A model generated the notes under the pieces. That model worked only from the letters and a program-made list of their open reading frames with translations, ran no database searches and was not told where the DNA came from. A stretch of DNA of 35,632 nucleotides. Source: Treponema sp. (GTDB lineage Bacteria > Spirochaetota > Spirochaetia > Treponematales > Breznakiellaceae). The DNA is taken from assembly GCA_031286095.1 (NCBI GenBank), contig JAITUY010000191.1:1-35632 (forward strand), in the 5' to 3' direction. Below, piece after piece: positions 27,030 through 34,724 of the stretch (position 1 is the stretch's first letter; each line of letters opens with the position of its first letter). Both the position numbers and the translations under genes were made by a program.

Positions 27030-27309
27030 ATGTACAGAGAACAACTGGCTCTGTTTCAGATGGATGAGAACTGTGCATACAACAGAGTTAAAGGTACGTG
27101 TAAACATGTGTTCGGCAGCTACGAATGTACGAATTCAATATCTATTTGGCAGGTATATTCAGGCGGATATGAATCAGATTAGATTTTTCATGTATCCTGC
27201 AGAGTGCAGTGCGGCATCTCTTAATTATAGGTATAAGGAAGCATTCAGTTTCAAAAATACAGCGGTTGGTGAAATGCTTGCGGATATTGGCTATTCATTC
27301 CTGGATTAG
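27030..27309 (+). pseudogene. Frameshifted copy of the Cys-rich gene downstream
   Basis: The ATG at 27030 (with GGAGG nearby) reads MYREQLALFQMDENCAYNRV then KGTC, parallel to the start of the intact gene at 27383 (NEQSALYSMARDCAYTRVMG then KC). The frame stops at 27180. Homology continues in another frame with DMNQIRFFMYPAECSA, matching PMQQLKLFMYTAEQDA, to a stop at 27309. One extra base (or two missing) at about 27137-27141 explains the shift. The transmembrane and C-terminal domains are absent, so even a restored frame would be much shorter than its paralogue. Confidence 0.6.
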
Positions 27310-27382
27310 GCAAATTCATTATTATTAGCGGTGTACGGCAAGGTGTAACGGTTAAATAATATTTATTAGGGGGAGTAAAATT

Positions 27383-28189
27383 ATGATGATGAATGAGCAG
27401 TCTGCTCTGTACTCGATGGCGCGTGACTGCGCCTACACACGAGTTATGGGCAAGTGTCCTAACCAGTTCGGGTCTGTAACTTGCGCGTCTTGTTCCGTGT
27501 ATATAGGTAATTACAGTGCTGCGCCAATGCAGCAACTTAAATTGTTCATGTATACGGCAGAGCAGGATGCACATATGCTTAAATATCAAAGAAGCCGCTT
27601 CAGTATTAGGACGAAGATTAAGGATGCTATTAAAGATGGTATAGAATGGATAGGAGCAATTATAATAGGGCTAATCAAGTTTGCAGTAATTACCGGTTTG
27701 GTGATTGGCGTATTGTTTGGTACGTGCAAGGCGGTGTACAGGTACAACAATGCCGACAGGCGCGTAGCCTCTCCCAAGCAGGATACGCCGAGCAAGATGA
27801 TTGAGGCTACATTAATTGCGGTAGAGCGGGAATGGTCAAAGGGAATTGATTACAGCAAGGACGGAGAGCTTAATTGTCAGGATGCTGCCATACTGTTCTA
27901 CAGGTTGTATCCTGATAAAGCCAACTGCGGTATAGAGAGCAACAGCGAAATGGGTCATGCTTTTATTGTGGTTAGGATCAACGGCGTGTACTGTGCTATT
28001 GAACCACAGGCGTATACGGACAATAAGCGGCCAGCGTCATATTTCATGCGCGACTATTGTGGCAGCAAGTATGATGTTAAAATCCTTCGTCTACTTGACA
28101 CCAGCTTATATATATGCTTAAATCAATCTGTAAGCGTATTTATATACGCTCGTGGTTTTTACCCAAAATTTGCTTTTTATACCATTTAG
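27383..28189 (+). CDS. Cys-rich membrane protein with transglutaminase-like C-terminal domain
   Basis: The 268-residue protein has three parts. Residues 1-65 hold a Cys-rich head (CAYTRVMGKCPNQFG, then CASC), possibly zinc-binding. Residues about 88-113 form a transmembrane helix (IGAIIIGLIKFAVITGLVIG). The C-terminal part resembles a papain-like or transglutaminase fold: NCQDAAILFYRLYP supplies a Cys on a helix, EMGHAFIVVRINGVYCAIEP supplies a His on a strand and an acidic residue on the next strand. If correct, it would be a thiol hydrolase or crosslinking enzyme, or a bacterial peptidase of that superfamily. The triad assignment is by eye. It follows a broken copy of its own N-terminal half. 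Confidence 0.6.
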   Translation: MMMNEQSALYSMARDCAYTRVMGKCPNQFGSVTCASCSVYIGNYSAAPMQQLKLFMYTAEQDAHMLKYQRSRFSIRTKIKDAIKDGIEWIGAIIIGLIKFAVITGLVIGVLFGTCKAVYRYNNADRRVASPKQDTPSKMIEATLIAVEREWSKGIDYSKDGELNCQDAAILFYRLYPDKANCGIESNSEMGHAFIVVRINGVYCAIEPQAYTDNKRPASYFMRDYCGSKYDVKILRLLDTSLYICLNQSVSVFIYARGFYPKFAFYTI

Positions 28190-28198
28190 GAGCTTTCT

Positions 28199-28297
28199 AT
28201 GTATAAAGTTTCTGCGTTGCTTTTCATCTTTATTTCATCATTTGCTTATTCGCAATCTGTAAAATCTACATTACTTCCAGGAGATTTATTATGTTAA
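28199..28297 (+). CDS. Short signal-peptide ORF overlapping the TPR gene
   Basis: The ATG at 28199, six bases after AGGAG, opens a 32-codon ORF: MYKVSALLFIFISSFAYSQS followed by VKSTLLPGDLLC. This is a textbook signal peptide with a cleavage-like AYSQ end but no mature protein. Its TAA overlaps the ATG of the TPR gene (ATGTTAA). Either a frameshift has separated a signal peptide from the TPR protein, or it is a small coupled leader. Confidence 0.45.
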   Translation: MYKVSALLFIFISSFAYSQSVKSTLLPGDLLC

Positions 28298-29709
28298 ATG
28301 AAACTTCAATTATTGACCCCAATGATGCCACTGCTTATTACAATCGTGGGAAAGAGTATTATGAAAAGAAAGATTACGATCATGCCATAGCCGATTGCAG
28401 TGAAGCTATCAGAATTGACCCCAATCATGCTGATGCTTATGACAACCGTGGGCTTGCGTATTATGAAAAGGAAGATTACGACCATGCAATAGCTGATTTC
28501 AGCGAAGCTATTAGAATTGACCCTAATTATGCTAATGCTTATAACAACCGTGGGTGTGCGTATTATGAAAAGAAAGATTACGACCATGCCATCGCTGATT
28601 ACAGTGAAGCTATCAGAATTGACCCCAATCATGCTAAAGCATATAACAACCGTGGGTGTGCGTATTATGAAAAGGAAGATTACGACCATGCCATAGCCGA
28701 TTGCAGTGAAGCTATCAGAATTGACCCTAATCATGCTTATGCATATAACAACCGTGGGTGTGCGTATGATGAAAAGAAAGATTACGATCATGCTATAGCT
28801 GATTACAGTGAAGCTATCAGGATTGACCCCAATTATGCTAAAGCATATAAGAACCGTGGGTGTGCGTATAGGGAAAAGAAAGATTACGACCATGCCATAG
28901 CCGATTTCAGTGAAGCTATCAGAATTGACCCTAATTTTACTGATGCTTATAAAGACCGAGGGATTGCACACCGTCATGTTGCGTATAGAGAAAAGAAAGA
29001 TTACGACCTCGCCATAGCCGATTTCAGTGAAGCTATCCGGATTGACCCTAATTTTGCTGTCGCTTATTCCTGCCGTGGTCTTGCGTATTCAGAAAAGGAA
29101 GATTACGATCATGCCATAGCTGATTACAGTGAGGCTATCAGGATTGACCCCAATGACGCAGATGCTTATGTAAGCCGTGGGGAGATGTATGGTAAAAAGG
29201 AAGATTACGACCTCGCCATAGCCGATTTCAATGAAGCTATCAGGATTGACCCCAATGACGCAGGTGCTTATGTAAGACGTGGGGAAGCGTATGATGAAAA
29301 GAAAGATTACGACCATGCCATAGCCGATTACAGTGAGGCTATCAGAATTGACCCTAATTATGCTAATGCATATAACAACCGTGGGATTGCGTATGATAAA
29401 AAGAAAGATTACGACCATGCCATAGCCGATTTCAGCGAAGCTATCAGAATTGACCCCAATTTTGCTGAAGCTTATTACAACCGTGGAATTTTGTATAAGG
29501 AAAAGAAAGATTACGACCATGCCATCGCTGATTTCAATGAAGCTATCAGGATTGACCCCAATGACGCTGCTACATATTACAATCGCGGGATTGCGTATGA
29601 AAACAGCGGCGATAAAAAACTGGCTGTTGCAGATTATGAAGCAGCGCTAAATCTCGTTCCTGATAATACAGAATACAAAAGTAATCTTATGCGTTTACGA
29701 GGTTATTAA
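28291..29709 (+). CDS. TPR protein built of 13 near-identical repeats
   Basis: The 472-residue protein consists almost wholly of 34-residue tetratricopeptide repeats with the consensus AYNNRGxAYYEKKDYDHAIA followed by DYSEAIRIDPN. I count twelve closely similar units plus a divergent last one (GDKKLAVADYEAALNLVPDN). One unit has four extra residues (RHVA). The result is a long superhelix for binding a protein or peptide partner. The start has AGGAG at 28279-28283, seven bases ahead. No signal peptide is in frame, but one is encoded just upstream in another frame, so the ancestral protein may have been exported. The partner is unknown. Confidence 0.85.
   Translation: MLNETSIIDPNDATAYYNRGKEYYEKKDYDHAIADCSEAIRIDPNHADAYDNRGLAYYEKEDYDHAIADFSEAIRIDPNYANAYNNRGCAYYEKKDYDHAIADYSEAIRIDPNHAKAYNNRGCAYYEKEDYDHAIADCSEAIRIDPNHAYAYNNRGCAYDEKKDYDHAIADYSEAIRIDPNYAKAYKNRGCAYREKKDYDHAIADFSEAIRIDPNFTDAYKDRGIAHRHVAYREKKDYDLAIADFSEAIRIDPNFAVAYSCRGLAYSEKEDYDHAIADYSEAIRIDPNDADAYVSRGEMYGKKEDYDLAIADFNEAIRIDPNDAGAYVRRGEAYDEKKDYDHAIADYSEAIRIDPNYANAYNNRGIAYDKKKDYDHAIADFSEAIRIDPNFAEAYYNRGILYKEKKDYDHAIADFNEAIRIDPNDAATYYNRGIAYENSGDKKLAVADYEAALNLVPDNTEYKSNLMRLRGY
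28342..29566 (+). repeat. 102-bp tandem DNA repeats encoding the TPR units
   Basis: The 102-bp period is obvious at DNA level: blocks such as GAAAAGAAAGATTACGACCA and CGTGGG recur with few changes. Silent positions are also largely conserved between units, which suggests recent expansion or gene conversion more than old divergence. Such tracts can change length by slippage or recombination. Confidence 0.75.
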
Positions 29710-29819
29710 GCAAGTATTGGCATAAAAAAACATACATTACTTTGCCTGTTAAGGTAACAAAGCCTCTGGTGGCAAAACCTTTGCGGTCTGCATCAATTGA
29801 CGTTGCGGCATTTATAATA
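29710..29819. other. Intergenic DNA with a coding-like fragment on the minus strand
   Basis: The minus strand is open and reads ANNIINAATSIDADRKGFAT then RGFVTLTGKVMYVF, which looks like part of a protein but has no start. No family is recognised. Nothing else is seen between the TPR gene and the minus ORF at 29820. Confidence 0.25.
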
Positions 29820-30062
29820 TTATTTGCTAATGTAATCAGGTCCAAATTCGGCCTCTACTTCCGATAAATTCCAGTTATATCTTGTAAAGAATTCCATACC
29901 GACTTTTTCCTTCATTACTTTTGCAAGGTAAGGGGGTAAAGGAATTGTCCTTTTCTCTTTTCTTTCTTCTCTGTTCTCTTGTATTTCTCTTGACAACCAC
30001 TTGCCTTTTTTACATATCTGTTCTATTATAAGGAAAGAAAAGGTATCATGGAAGAACTTCAA
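29820..30062 (-). CDS. Doubtful 80-residue ORF, perhaps a gene remnant
   Basis: The frame reads from 30062, overlapping the start of atpE head-to-head by 15 bases, so at least its start is suspect. The end (PPYLAKVMKEKVGMEFFTRY, then NWNLSEVEAEFGPDYISK) looks like a genuine protein C-terminus; the first part is Lys/Arg/Glu-rich and less convincing. It could be the remnant of a longer gene whose head was lost when atpE was placed here. No family is recognised. Confidence 0.3.
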   Translation of the reverse strand: MKFFHDTFSFLIIEQICKKGKWLSREIQENREERKEKRTIPLPPYLAKVMKEKVGMEFFTRYNWNLSEVEAEFGPDYISK

Positions 30063-30677
30063 TCAACGGATATACTTGACAGAGAAATACTGGAAGATGC
30101 CAGGAAGAAGGCGCACCGAATCCTCAAGGCCGCCGATGATACTATAAAATCAAAGTCAGCCGAATGGGAGACCAAATTAAAGGGTACTCTGGACGAGCTT
30201 GAAGAAAAATACGCCAAAAACAGCAAATCCATTACAGAAGAAATAATGGCAGTCCTGCCCATAGACAAACAGAGGGCAAGGGCAAAAAAAATCGAGGAAC
30301 TGCTTAATTCCGCTGTTGAAACCTGGTATTCCCGCCTGAACCGCCAGCGCGTTCTTGGGTTCCTGCAAACGGAACTGTCAAAACGCCTTGCCTCGTGCGG
30401 CGGTTTTTCCGCGTCGGGCGGGATACAGGCCTATATCCACAAGGTCGAAGCCAATGAAGCCGAGGCGATCTTAAAAGCAGTCCTGCCCGGCAAGACCTGT
30501 ACCATCGAAAAAACGCAATCGACCGACGCTTATCCGTCAATAATTCTGGAAAACCAGGAAATCCGCATATATGCGTCCATTGGAAAAGCGGCGGACTTTA
30601 TTTTGGGCGAAAAACGCGAAGAGCTAATCGCCGCCCTTTTGGGAGAAAACGCGCTTGTCGGGGGGGCTTTGTGTTAG
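30048..30677 (+). CDS. atpE: V/A-type ATPase subunit E
   Basis: The 209-residue protein has a long charged N-terminal helix ([20 protein letters not shown], then TLDELEEKY), as in the peripheral-stalk subunit E/H coiled coil, and a C-terminal globular half, a typical length for the family. Together with subunit G/H it forms the stator that holds the A3B3 catalytic head. The call rests mainly on the helix and on the catalytic subunit A gene immediately downstream, which it overlaps by seven bases. AAGGAAAG precedes the ATG. In other spirochaetes atpE also opens the V-ATPase operon. Confidence 0.8.
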   Translation: MEELQSTDILDREILEDARKKAHRILKAADDTIKSKSAEWETKLKGTLDELEEKYAKNSKSITEEIMAVLPIDKQRARAKKIEELLNSAVETWYSRLNRQRVLGFLQTELSKRLASCGGFSASGGIQAYIHKVEANEAEAILKAVLPGKTCTIEKTQSTDAYPSIILENQEIRIYASIGKAADFILGEKREELIAALLGENALVGGALC

Positions 30678-32461
30678 AAGGCAGGGTAAGGCGGATTTCC
30701 GGCCCCATAGTCCGCGCGACAGGGCTTGGCGGGGCGGGCCTCTTTGACGTGGTAGAAGTCGGGGAAAAACGGATCATAGGCGAAATTGTCCGTCTTGAGG
30801 GCGAAGAAGCTGTTATACAGGTCTACGAGGACAATACCGGCCTGCAAACCGGCGCGCCCGCCGTTTCCACAGGGCGGCCTCTTTCGGTACTGCTCGGCCC
30901 CGGACTGCTCGGCAGCATTTACGACGGCATACAGCGCCCGCTTGAACTGCTTTACGGCAAAAGCGGTGCATTTATGACGCCCGGCGAGCGCGGGAACCCC
31001 CTTAATACTGAAAAAAAATGGCATTTTGTCCCGGACGCGGCATTAAAAGAAAAAATCGCCAAAGGCGAAAAAGTCCCGGCAACAGCGGGGCTTATACTGG
31101 GATCGATACAGGAAACGGAAAGCGTTGTCTGTAAGATTATGATTCCGCCCGGTATAAAGGACAGCGACATTAGGAGCCTCAGCGCGGAAGGCGATTACAC
31201 GGTTCTTGAAGAAGTTGCGAAAACAAGCCTTGGCGAGGGGATACCGATGGCGCAATGGTGGCCGGTGCGAATGCCGCGCCCCACAGCCGGGCGGCTTCCG
31301 CCTGACCAGCCGCTGATCACGGGCGAGCGCGTCATCGACGTGTTTTTCCCCCTGTCAAAAGGCGGCACGGCGGCAATACCCGGCGGCTTCGGCACGGGCA
31401 AAACCATGACCCAGCACGCCATTGCAAAATGGTGCGATGCCGACGTGATTATCTACATCGGCTGCGGCGAGCGCGGCAACGAGATGACGGACGTTCTTAC
31501 CGAATTTCCTGAACTGCAAGACCCTCGCACTGGCCGCAGTCTTATGGAACGGACTTTGCTTATAGCCAACACTTCCAATATGCCTGTTGCGGCAAGGGAA
31601 GTTTCGATTTACACCGGCGTAACGCTCGCCGAATTCTACCGCGATATGGGCTACCATGTGGCGATTATGGCGGACTCCACCAGCCGCTGGGCGGAGGCCC
31701 TGCGCGAGCTTTCAGGCCGCATGGAGGAAATGCCTGCCGAGGAGGGCTTTCCCGCGTACCTGCCCACGCGCCTTGCGGAATTTTACGAACGCGCGGGGCG
31801 CGTCTCCACCCTTTCCGGCGGCGAAGGCTCAGTTTCAATCATCGGGGCGGTCTCCCCGCCGGGCGGCGATTTTTCCGAGCCGGTCACCCAGCACACCAAA
31901 CGCTTTATCCGCTGTTTTTGGGCTTTGGACCGCGAGCTTGCCAATGCCCGCCATTACCCGGCGATAAGCTGGACGGACAGTTACTCCGAGTACGCCGAGG
32001 AGGTGCGCCCGTGGTGGGAGCGTGTAAACGCAATCTGGGCGACAGTCCGCAGCCAGTGCCTCGACCTGCTCAAAAGCGATCAAAAACTTACCGAAATTGT
32101 CCGTCTCATCGGCCCTGACGCCCTGCCCGACGAACAGAAACTTGTCCTTGTCACATCAGACATCATCAAGGACGGATATTTACAACAAAATTCATTCGAT
32201 GAAATTGACATGTACTGCGTCCCCGCGAAACAGATTCGGCTTTTGGAACTGATAATGGAATTCCATGAGCGCGCGAGAACCTGCATCAAGCTTGGAGCGC
32301 CCCTCACAAAAATTTCCGTAATGGGCCTAAAGGAAGGCCTGTCCAGGCTTAAAAGCACTGTCAGGAACGAGGATCTTGGAGAGTTTGACACATTCGCGGC
32401 AAAGATGCGTTCCCAGCTTGAAGAACTGGAACGGAGCTACCGTACACGGGAAGTGCTGTAA
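30671..32461 (+). CDS. atpA: V/A-type ATPase catalytic subunit A
   Basis: The 596-residue protein is full length for the catalytic A subunit. It starts with the beta-barrel ([20 protein letters not shown]), contains the non-homologous A-type insertion (about residues 110-190), and has the catalytic P-loop [11 protein letters not shown], the GCGERGNEM segment, the Walker B region [17 protein letters not shown] with its DSTSRWAEA signature, and [13 protein letters not shown]. It hydrolyses or synthesises ATP in the A3B3 head, coupled to H+ or Na+ movement. The GTG start at 30671 overlaps the atpE stop. No subunit B, D, I or K gene follows: the next gene is on the other strand, so this operon is cut short. 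Confidence 0.95.
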   Translation: MLEGRVRRISGPIVRATGLGGAGLFDVVEVGEKRIIGEIVRLEGEEAVIQVYEDNTGLQTGAPAVSTGRPLSVLLGPGLLGSIYDGIQRPLELLYGKSGAFMTPGERGNPLNTEKKWHFVPDAALKEKIAKGEKVPATAGLILGSIQETESVVCKIMIPPGIKDSDIRSLSAEGDYTVLEEVAKTSLGEGIPMAQWWPVRMPRPTAGRLPPDQPLITGERVIDVFFPLSKGGTAAIPGGFGTGKTMTQHAIAKWCDADVIIYIGCGERGNEMTDVLTEFPELQDPRTGRSLMERTLLIANTSNMPVAAREVSIYTGVTLAEFYRDMGYHVAIMADSTSRWAEALRELSGRMEEMPAEEGFPAYLPTRLAEFYERAGRVSTLSGGEGSVSIIGAVSPPGGDFSEPVTQHTKRFIRCFWALDRELANARHYPAISWTDSYSEYAEEVRPWWERVNAIWATVRSQCLDLLKSDQKLTEIVRLIGPDALPDEQKLVLVTSDIIKDGYLQQNSFDEIDMYCVPAKQIRLLELIMEFHERARTCIKLGAPLTKISVMGLKEGLSRLKSTVRNEDLGEFDTFAAKMRSQLEELERSYRTREVL

Positions 32462-32487
32462 AAAAAGGCCGCCCGAAACAGGCAGCC
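32460..32487 (-). terminator. Intrinsic terminator of the pyrophosphatase gene
   Basis: On the minus strand, GGCTGCC (32487-32481) pairs with GGCGGCC (32473-32467) with one mismatch around a 7-base loop, followed by seven Ts (32466-32460). It lies 23 bases after the hppA stop and abuts the atpA stop codon, so it separates two convergent genes. On the plus strand there is no T-tract, so atpA needs another signal. Confidence 0.7.
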
Positions 32488-32509
32488 CCATTATCATTCA
32501 AATCTATTT

Positions 32510-34612
32510 CTAAAACAGGGAAAACTTGAGAATAAAAGCCGCGAAAACAATGGAAACCATTGAGAGTAGTTTTATCAAGATATTAATTGACGGGCCGGAA
32601 GTGTCCTTGAAGGGATCGCCTACCGTATCACCGACAACAGCAGCCTTGTGGGGCTCAGATCCCTTGCCGCCGAACTTTCCGCCTTCGATGTGTTTCTTGG
32701 CGTTATCCCATGCGCCGCCGGAATTGGCCATCATAACCGCAAGAACAAAACCGGAAGCCGTGGCGCCGGCAAGCATGCCTACTACGCCGTTTACTCCAAG
32801 GACCAGTCCGACAATAATAGGTGAAATAATGCCGGTCAGGGCGGGAAGTATCATTTCTTTCTGCGCCCCGCGGGTACAAATATCCACACAGGTGGCATAG
32901 TCCGCTTCCGCAGTACCTTCCATCAAACCCTTGATTTCCTTGAACTGACGGCGTACTTCTTTTACGATGTTTTGCGCCGCCCGGCCTACCGCGCTCATGG
33001 TCATGGAAGAGAAAAGGAAGGGAAGCATAACGCCCACAAACATCCCTATCAACACCGGAGGATTCTTAATTTCGAGATTCATTACAAAGGTCGGATCGTG
33101 AATATTAATCTCGTCAATATAAGCGACAATCAGGGCCAGGGCGGTCAGCGCCGCGGAACCGATTGCAAAGCCCTTGCCGGTTGCGGCAGTGGTATTTCCC
33201 AGAGAATCCAGGGCGTCGGTGCGTTCCCGGACCTCGTGCGGCAGATGGGACATTTCGGCAATGCCGCCGGCGTTATCCGCGACCGGACCGTAAGCGTCGG
33301 TGGCGAGAGTAATGCCCAAGGTGGAAAGCATGCCAACAGCTGAAATGCCAACACCGTACAGGCCAAAGGAAAAATTAGTTCCCCCTCCCGAAACAAAAAA
33401 ACTGGTCAACACGGACGCGCCTACAATGATTACCGGCAGCAGGGTGGAAAGCATTCCCAGAGAAATCCCCCCGATGATAATCGTAGCGGGCCCGGTCAAA
33501 CTGGCAGCGGCAAGATTCTTGGTGGGATTGTAATGATCCGAAGTATAATACTCGGTAAAGAACCCGATAAGCACCCCGGCAATCAGTCCTGACAATACCG
33601 CAAAATAGACTCCCTGGTGTTCAGGAAGCGCAATACGAATGAGCGGGTAGGCCGCAACAACGATGATGGCGGAAGAAATATATGTTCCTTTCCGCAAGGC
33701 CCCCAGCAGGGTCTTTTGATCCGCCTTCTCTCCGCAGCGCACAAAAAAGGTTCCTATAATGGAAGCTACCGTTCCGACAGCGGCCATCAGCATGGGAACA
33801 ACCGCTCCGCCGAAGCCGTAACCCGCCGAAACCGCCAGCGCCATAGTGGCGACAATAGAACCGACATAGGACTCGTAGAGGTCGGCGCCCATACCCGCAA
33901 CGTCTCCCACGTTATCGCCTACGTTATCAGCTATAACCGCCGGATTGCGCGGATCGTCTTCGGGGATTCCCGCCTCAACCTTTCCAACCAAATCGGCGCC
34001 CACATCGGCGGCTTTGGTAAAAATGCCGCCGCCCACACGGGCAAAAAGGGCCATACTTGAAGCGCCCATGCCGAAGGTCAGCATTGCAGAAGAAATGCGA
34101 CGAATTTGTTCGGAGGGGTCTCCAACGAGGTCCGCGTAAAAAACATACTTTAAGAGAAAGAACCAAATAGACAGGTCAAGAAGCCCCAATCCTATTACCG
34201 TAAAGCCCATCACCGTGCCGGACGAGAAGGCGACCCTCAGCCCCCTGTTCAGGCTCTCAGACGAAGCCTGGGCAGTTCTGGCATTGGACGAAGTGGCGAT
34301 TTTCATTCCGATAAAACCGGAAAGGCCGGAAAAGAAACCTCCGGTGATAAACGCAAACGGAACAAAAGGGGTCAAAAGACCGGCAAAAGCCATTATTCCC
34401 AAAATCACAAACATAACGGCAAAAAACATGGCTACACCGGTATATTGCCGTTTAAGGTAGGCATTCGCCCCCTTGCGTACCGAAGCGGATATTTTCTGCA
34501 TGATTTCGTTGCCTTCTGAAAAACCCAGTACTTTTTTTGCCTGGATAAAGGCAAAGAGCAGTGCCAGGATAGATCCTATAGGCGCTAGAAAAAAGAGCTG
34601 TTGTTCTGACAT
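32510..34612 (-). CDS. hppA: Membrane-bound ion-pumping pyrophosphatase (K+-dependent type)
   Basis: The 700-residue protein has about 16 hydrophobic helices and the hallmark substrate-binding segments: DVGADLVGKVEAGIPEDDPR and NPAVIADNVGDNVGDVAGMG (about residues 200-240), and near the C-terminus GGAWDNAKKHIEGG and AAVVGDTVGDPFKDTSGPSI. It splits pyrophosphate and uses the energy to pump H+ or Na+ across the inner membrane. GNTTAATGKG (about residue 474) has Ala where K+-independent enzymes have Lys, so it should be of the K+-dependent class. Pump ion (H+, Na+ or both) was not assigned. An AGGAGG site (34617-34622) precedes the start. It sits between the V-ATPase genes and prfA. Confidence 0.95.
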   Translation of the reverse strand: MSEQQLFFLAPIGSILALLFAFIQAKKVLGFSEGNEIMQKISASVRKGANAYLKRQYTGVAMFFAVMFVILGIMAFAGLLTPFVPFAFITGGFFSGLSGFIGMKIATSSNARTAQASSESLNRGLRVAFSSGTVMGFTVIGLGLLDLSIWFFLLKYVFYADLVGDPSEQIRRISSAMLTFGMGASSMALFARVGGGIFTKAADVGADLVGKVEAGIPEDDPRNPAVIADNVGDNVGDVAGMGADLYESYVGSIVATMALAVSAGYGFGGAVVPMLMAAVGTVASIIGTFFVRCGEKADQKTLLGALRKGTYISSAIIVVAAYPLIRIALPEHQGVYFAVLSGLIAGVLIGFFTEYYTSDHYNPTKNLAAASLTGPATIIIGGISLGMLSTLLPVIIVGASVLTSFFVSGGGTNFSFGLYGVGISAVGMLSTLGITLATDAYGPVADNAGGIAEMSHLPHEVRERTDALDSLGNTTAATGKGFAIGSAALTALALIVAYIDEINIHDPTFVMNLEIKNPPVLIGMFVGVMLPFLFSSMTMSAVGRAAQNIVKEVRRQFKEIKGLMEGTAEADYATCVDICTRGAQKEMILPALTGIISPIIVGLVLGVNGVVGMLAGATASGFVLAVMMANSGGAWDNAKKHIEGGKFGGKGSEPHKAAVVGDTVGDPFKDTSGPSINILIKLLSMVSIVFAAFILKFSLF

Positions 34613-34675
34613 AAATTCCTCCTAAATTTCATTTTATCATCTGTTTTTAACTCCTGTCCAGTCTTTTTTAGGGGT

Positions 34676-34702
34676 AAACGCTGGTAAAAAACCGGCGTTT
34701 TT
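34676..34702 (+). promoter_or_regulatory. Terminator-like hairpin in the prfA leader
   Basis: AAACGCTGG (34676-34684) pairs with CCGGCGTTT (34692-34700) with one wobble pair around an A-rich loop, and five Ts end at 34702. It has the form of an intrinsic terminator in the plus direction, 22 bases before the prfA start. No plus-strand gene lies upstream for 2.2 kb, so it more likely attenuates prfA or ends a small leader RNA. Confidence 0.45.
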
Positions 34703-34724
34703 GATAAGTTTAATTGAGGTTAGC

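Noticed and set aside
27030-27309. Programmed frameshift producing a functional short protein
   Set aside because: No slippery sequence or stimulatory hairpin is evident, and the copy lacks the membrane and C-terminal domains of its paralogue, so decay is simpler.
28306-28977. Long minus-strand open frames opposite the TPR repeats (also 29089-29520)
   Set aside because: They are the antisense image of a repetitive gene, have repetitive hydrophobic translations and no ribosome-binding site.
28342-29566. Regular repeats that could be taken for a CRISPR array
   Set aside because: The period is 102 bp with no unique spacers, and the whole tract is one reading frame of TPR units.
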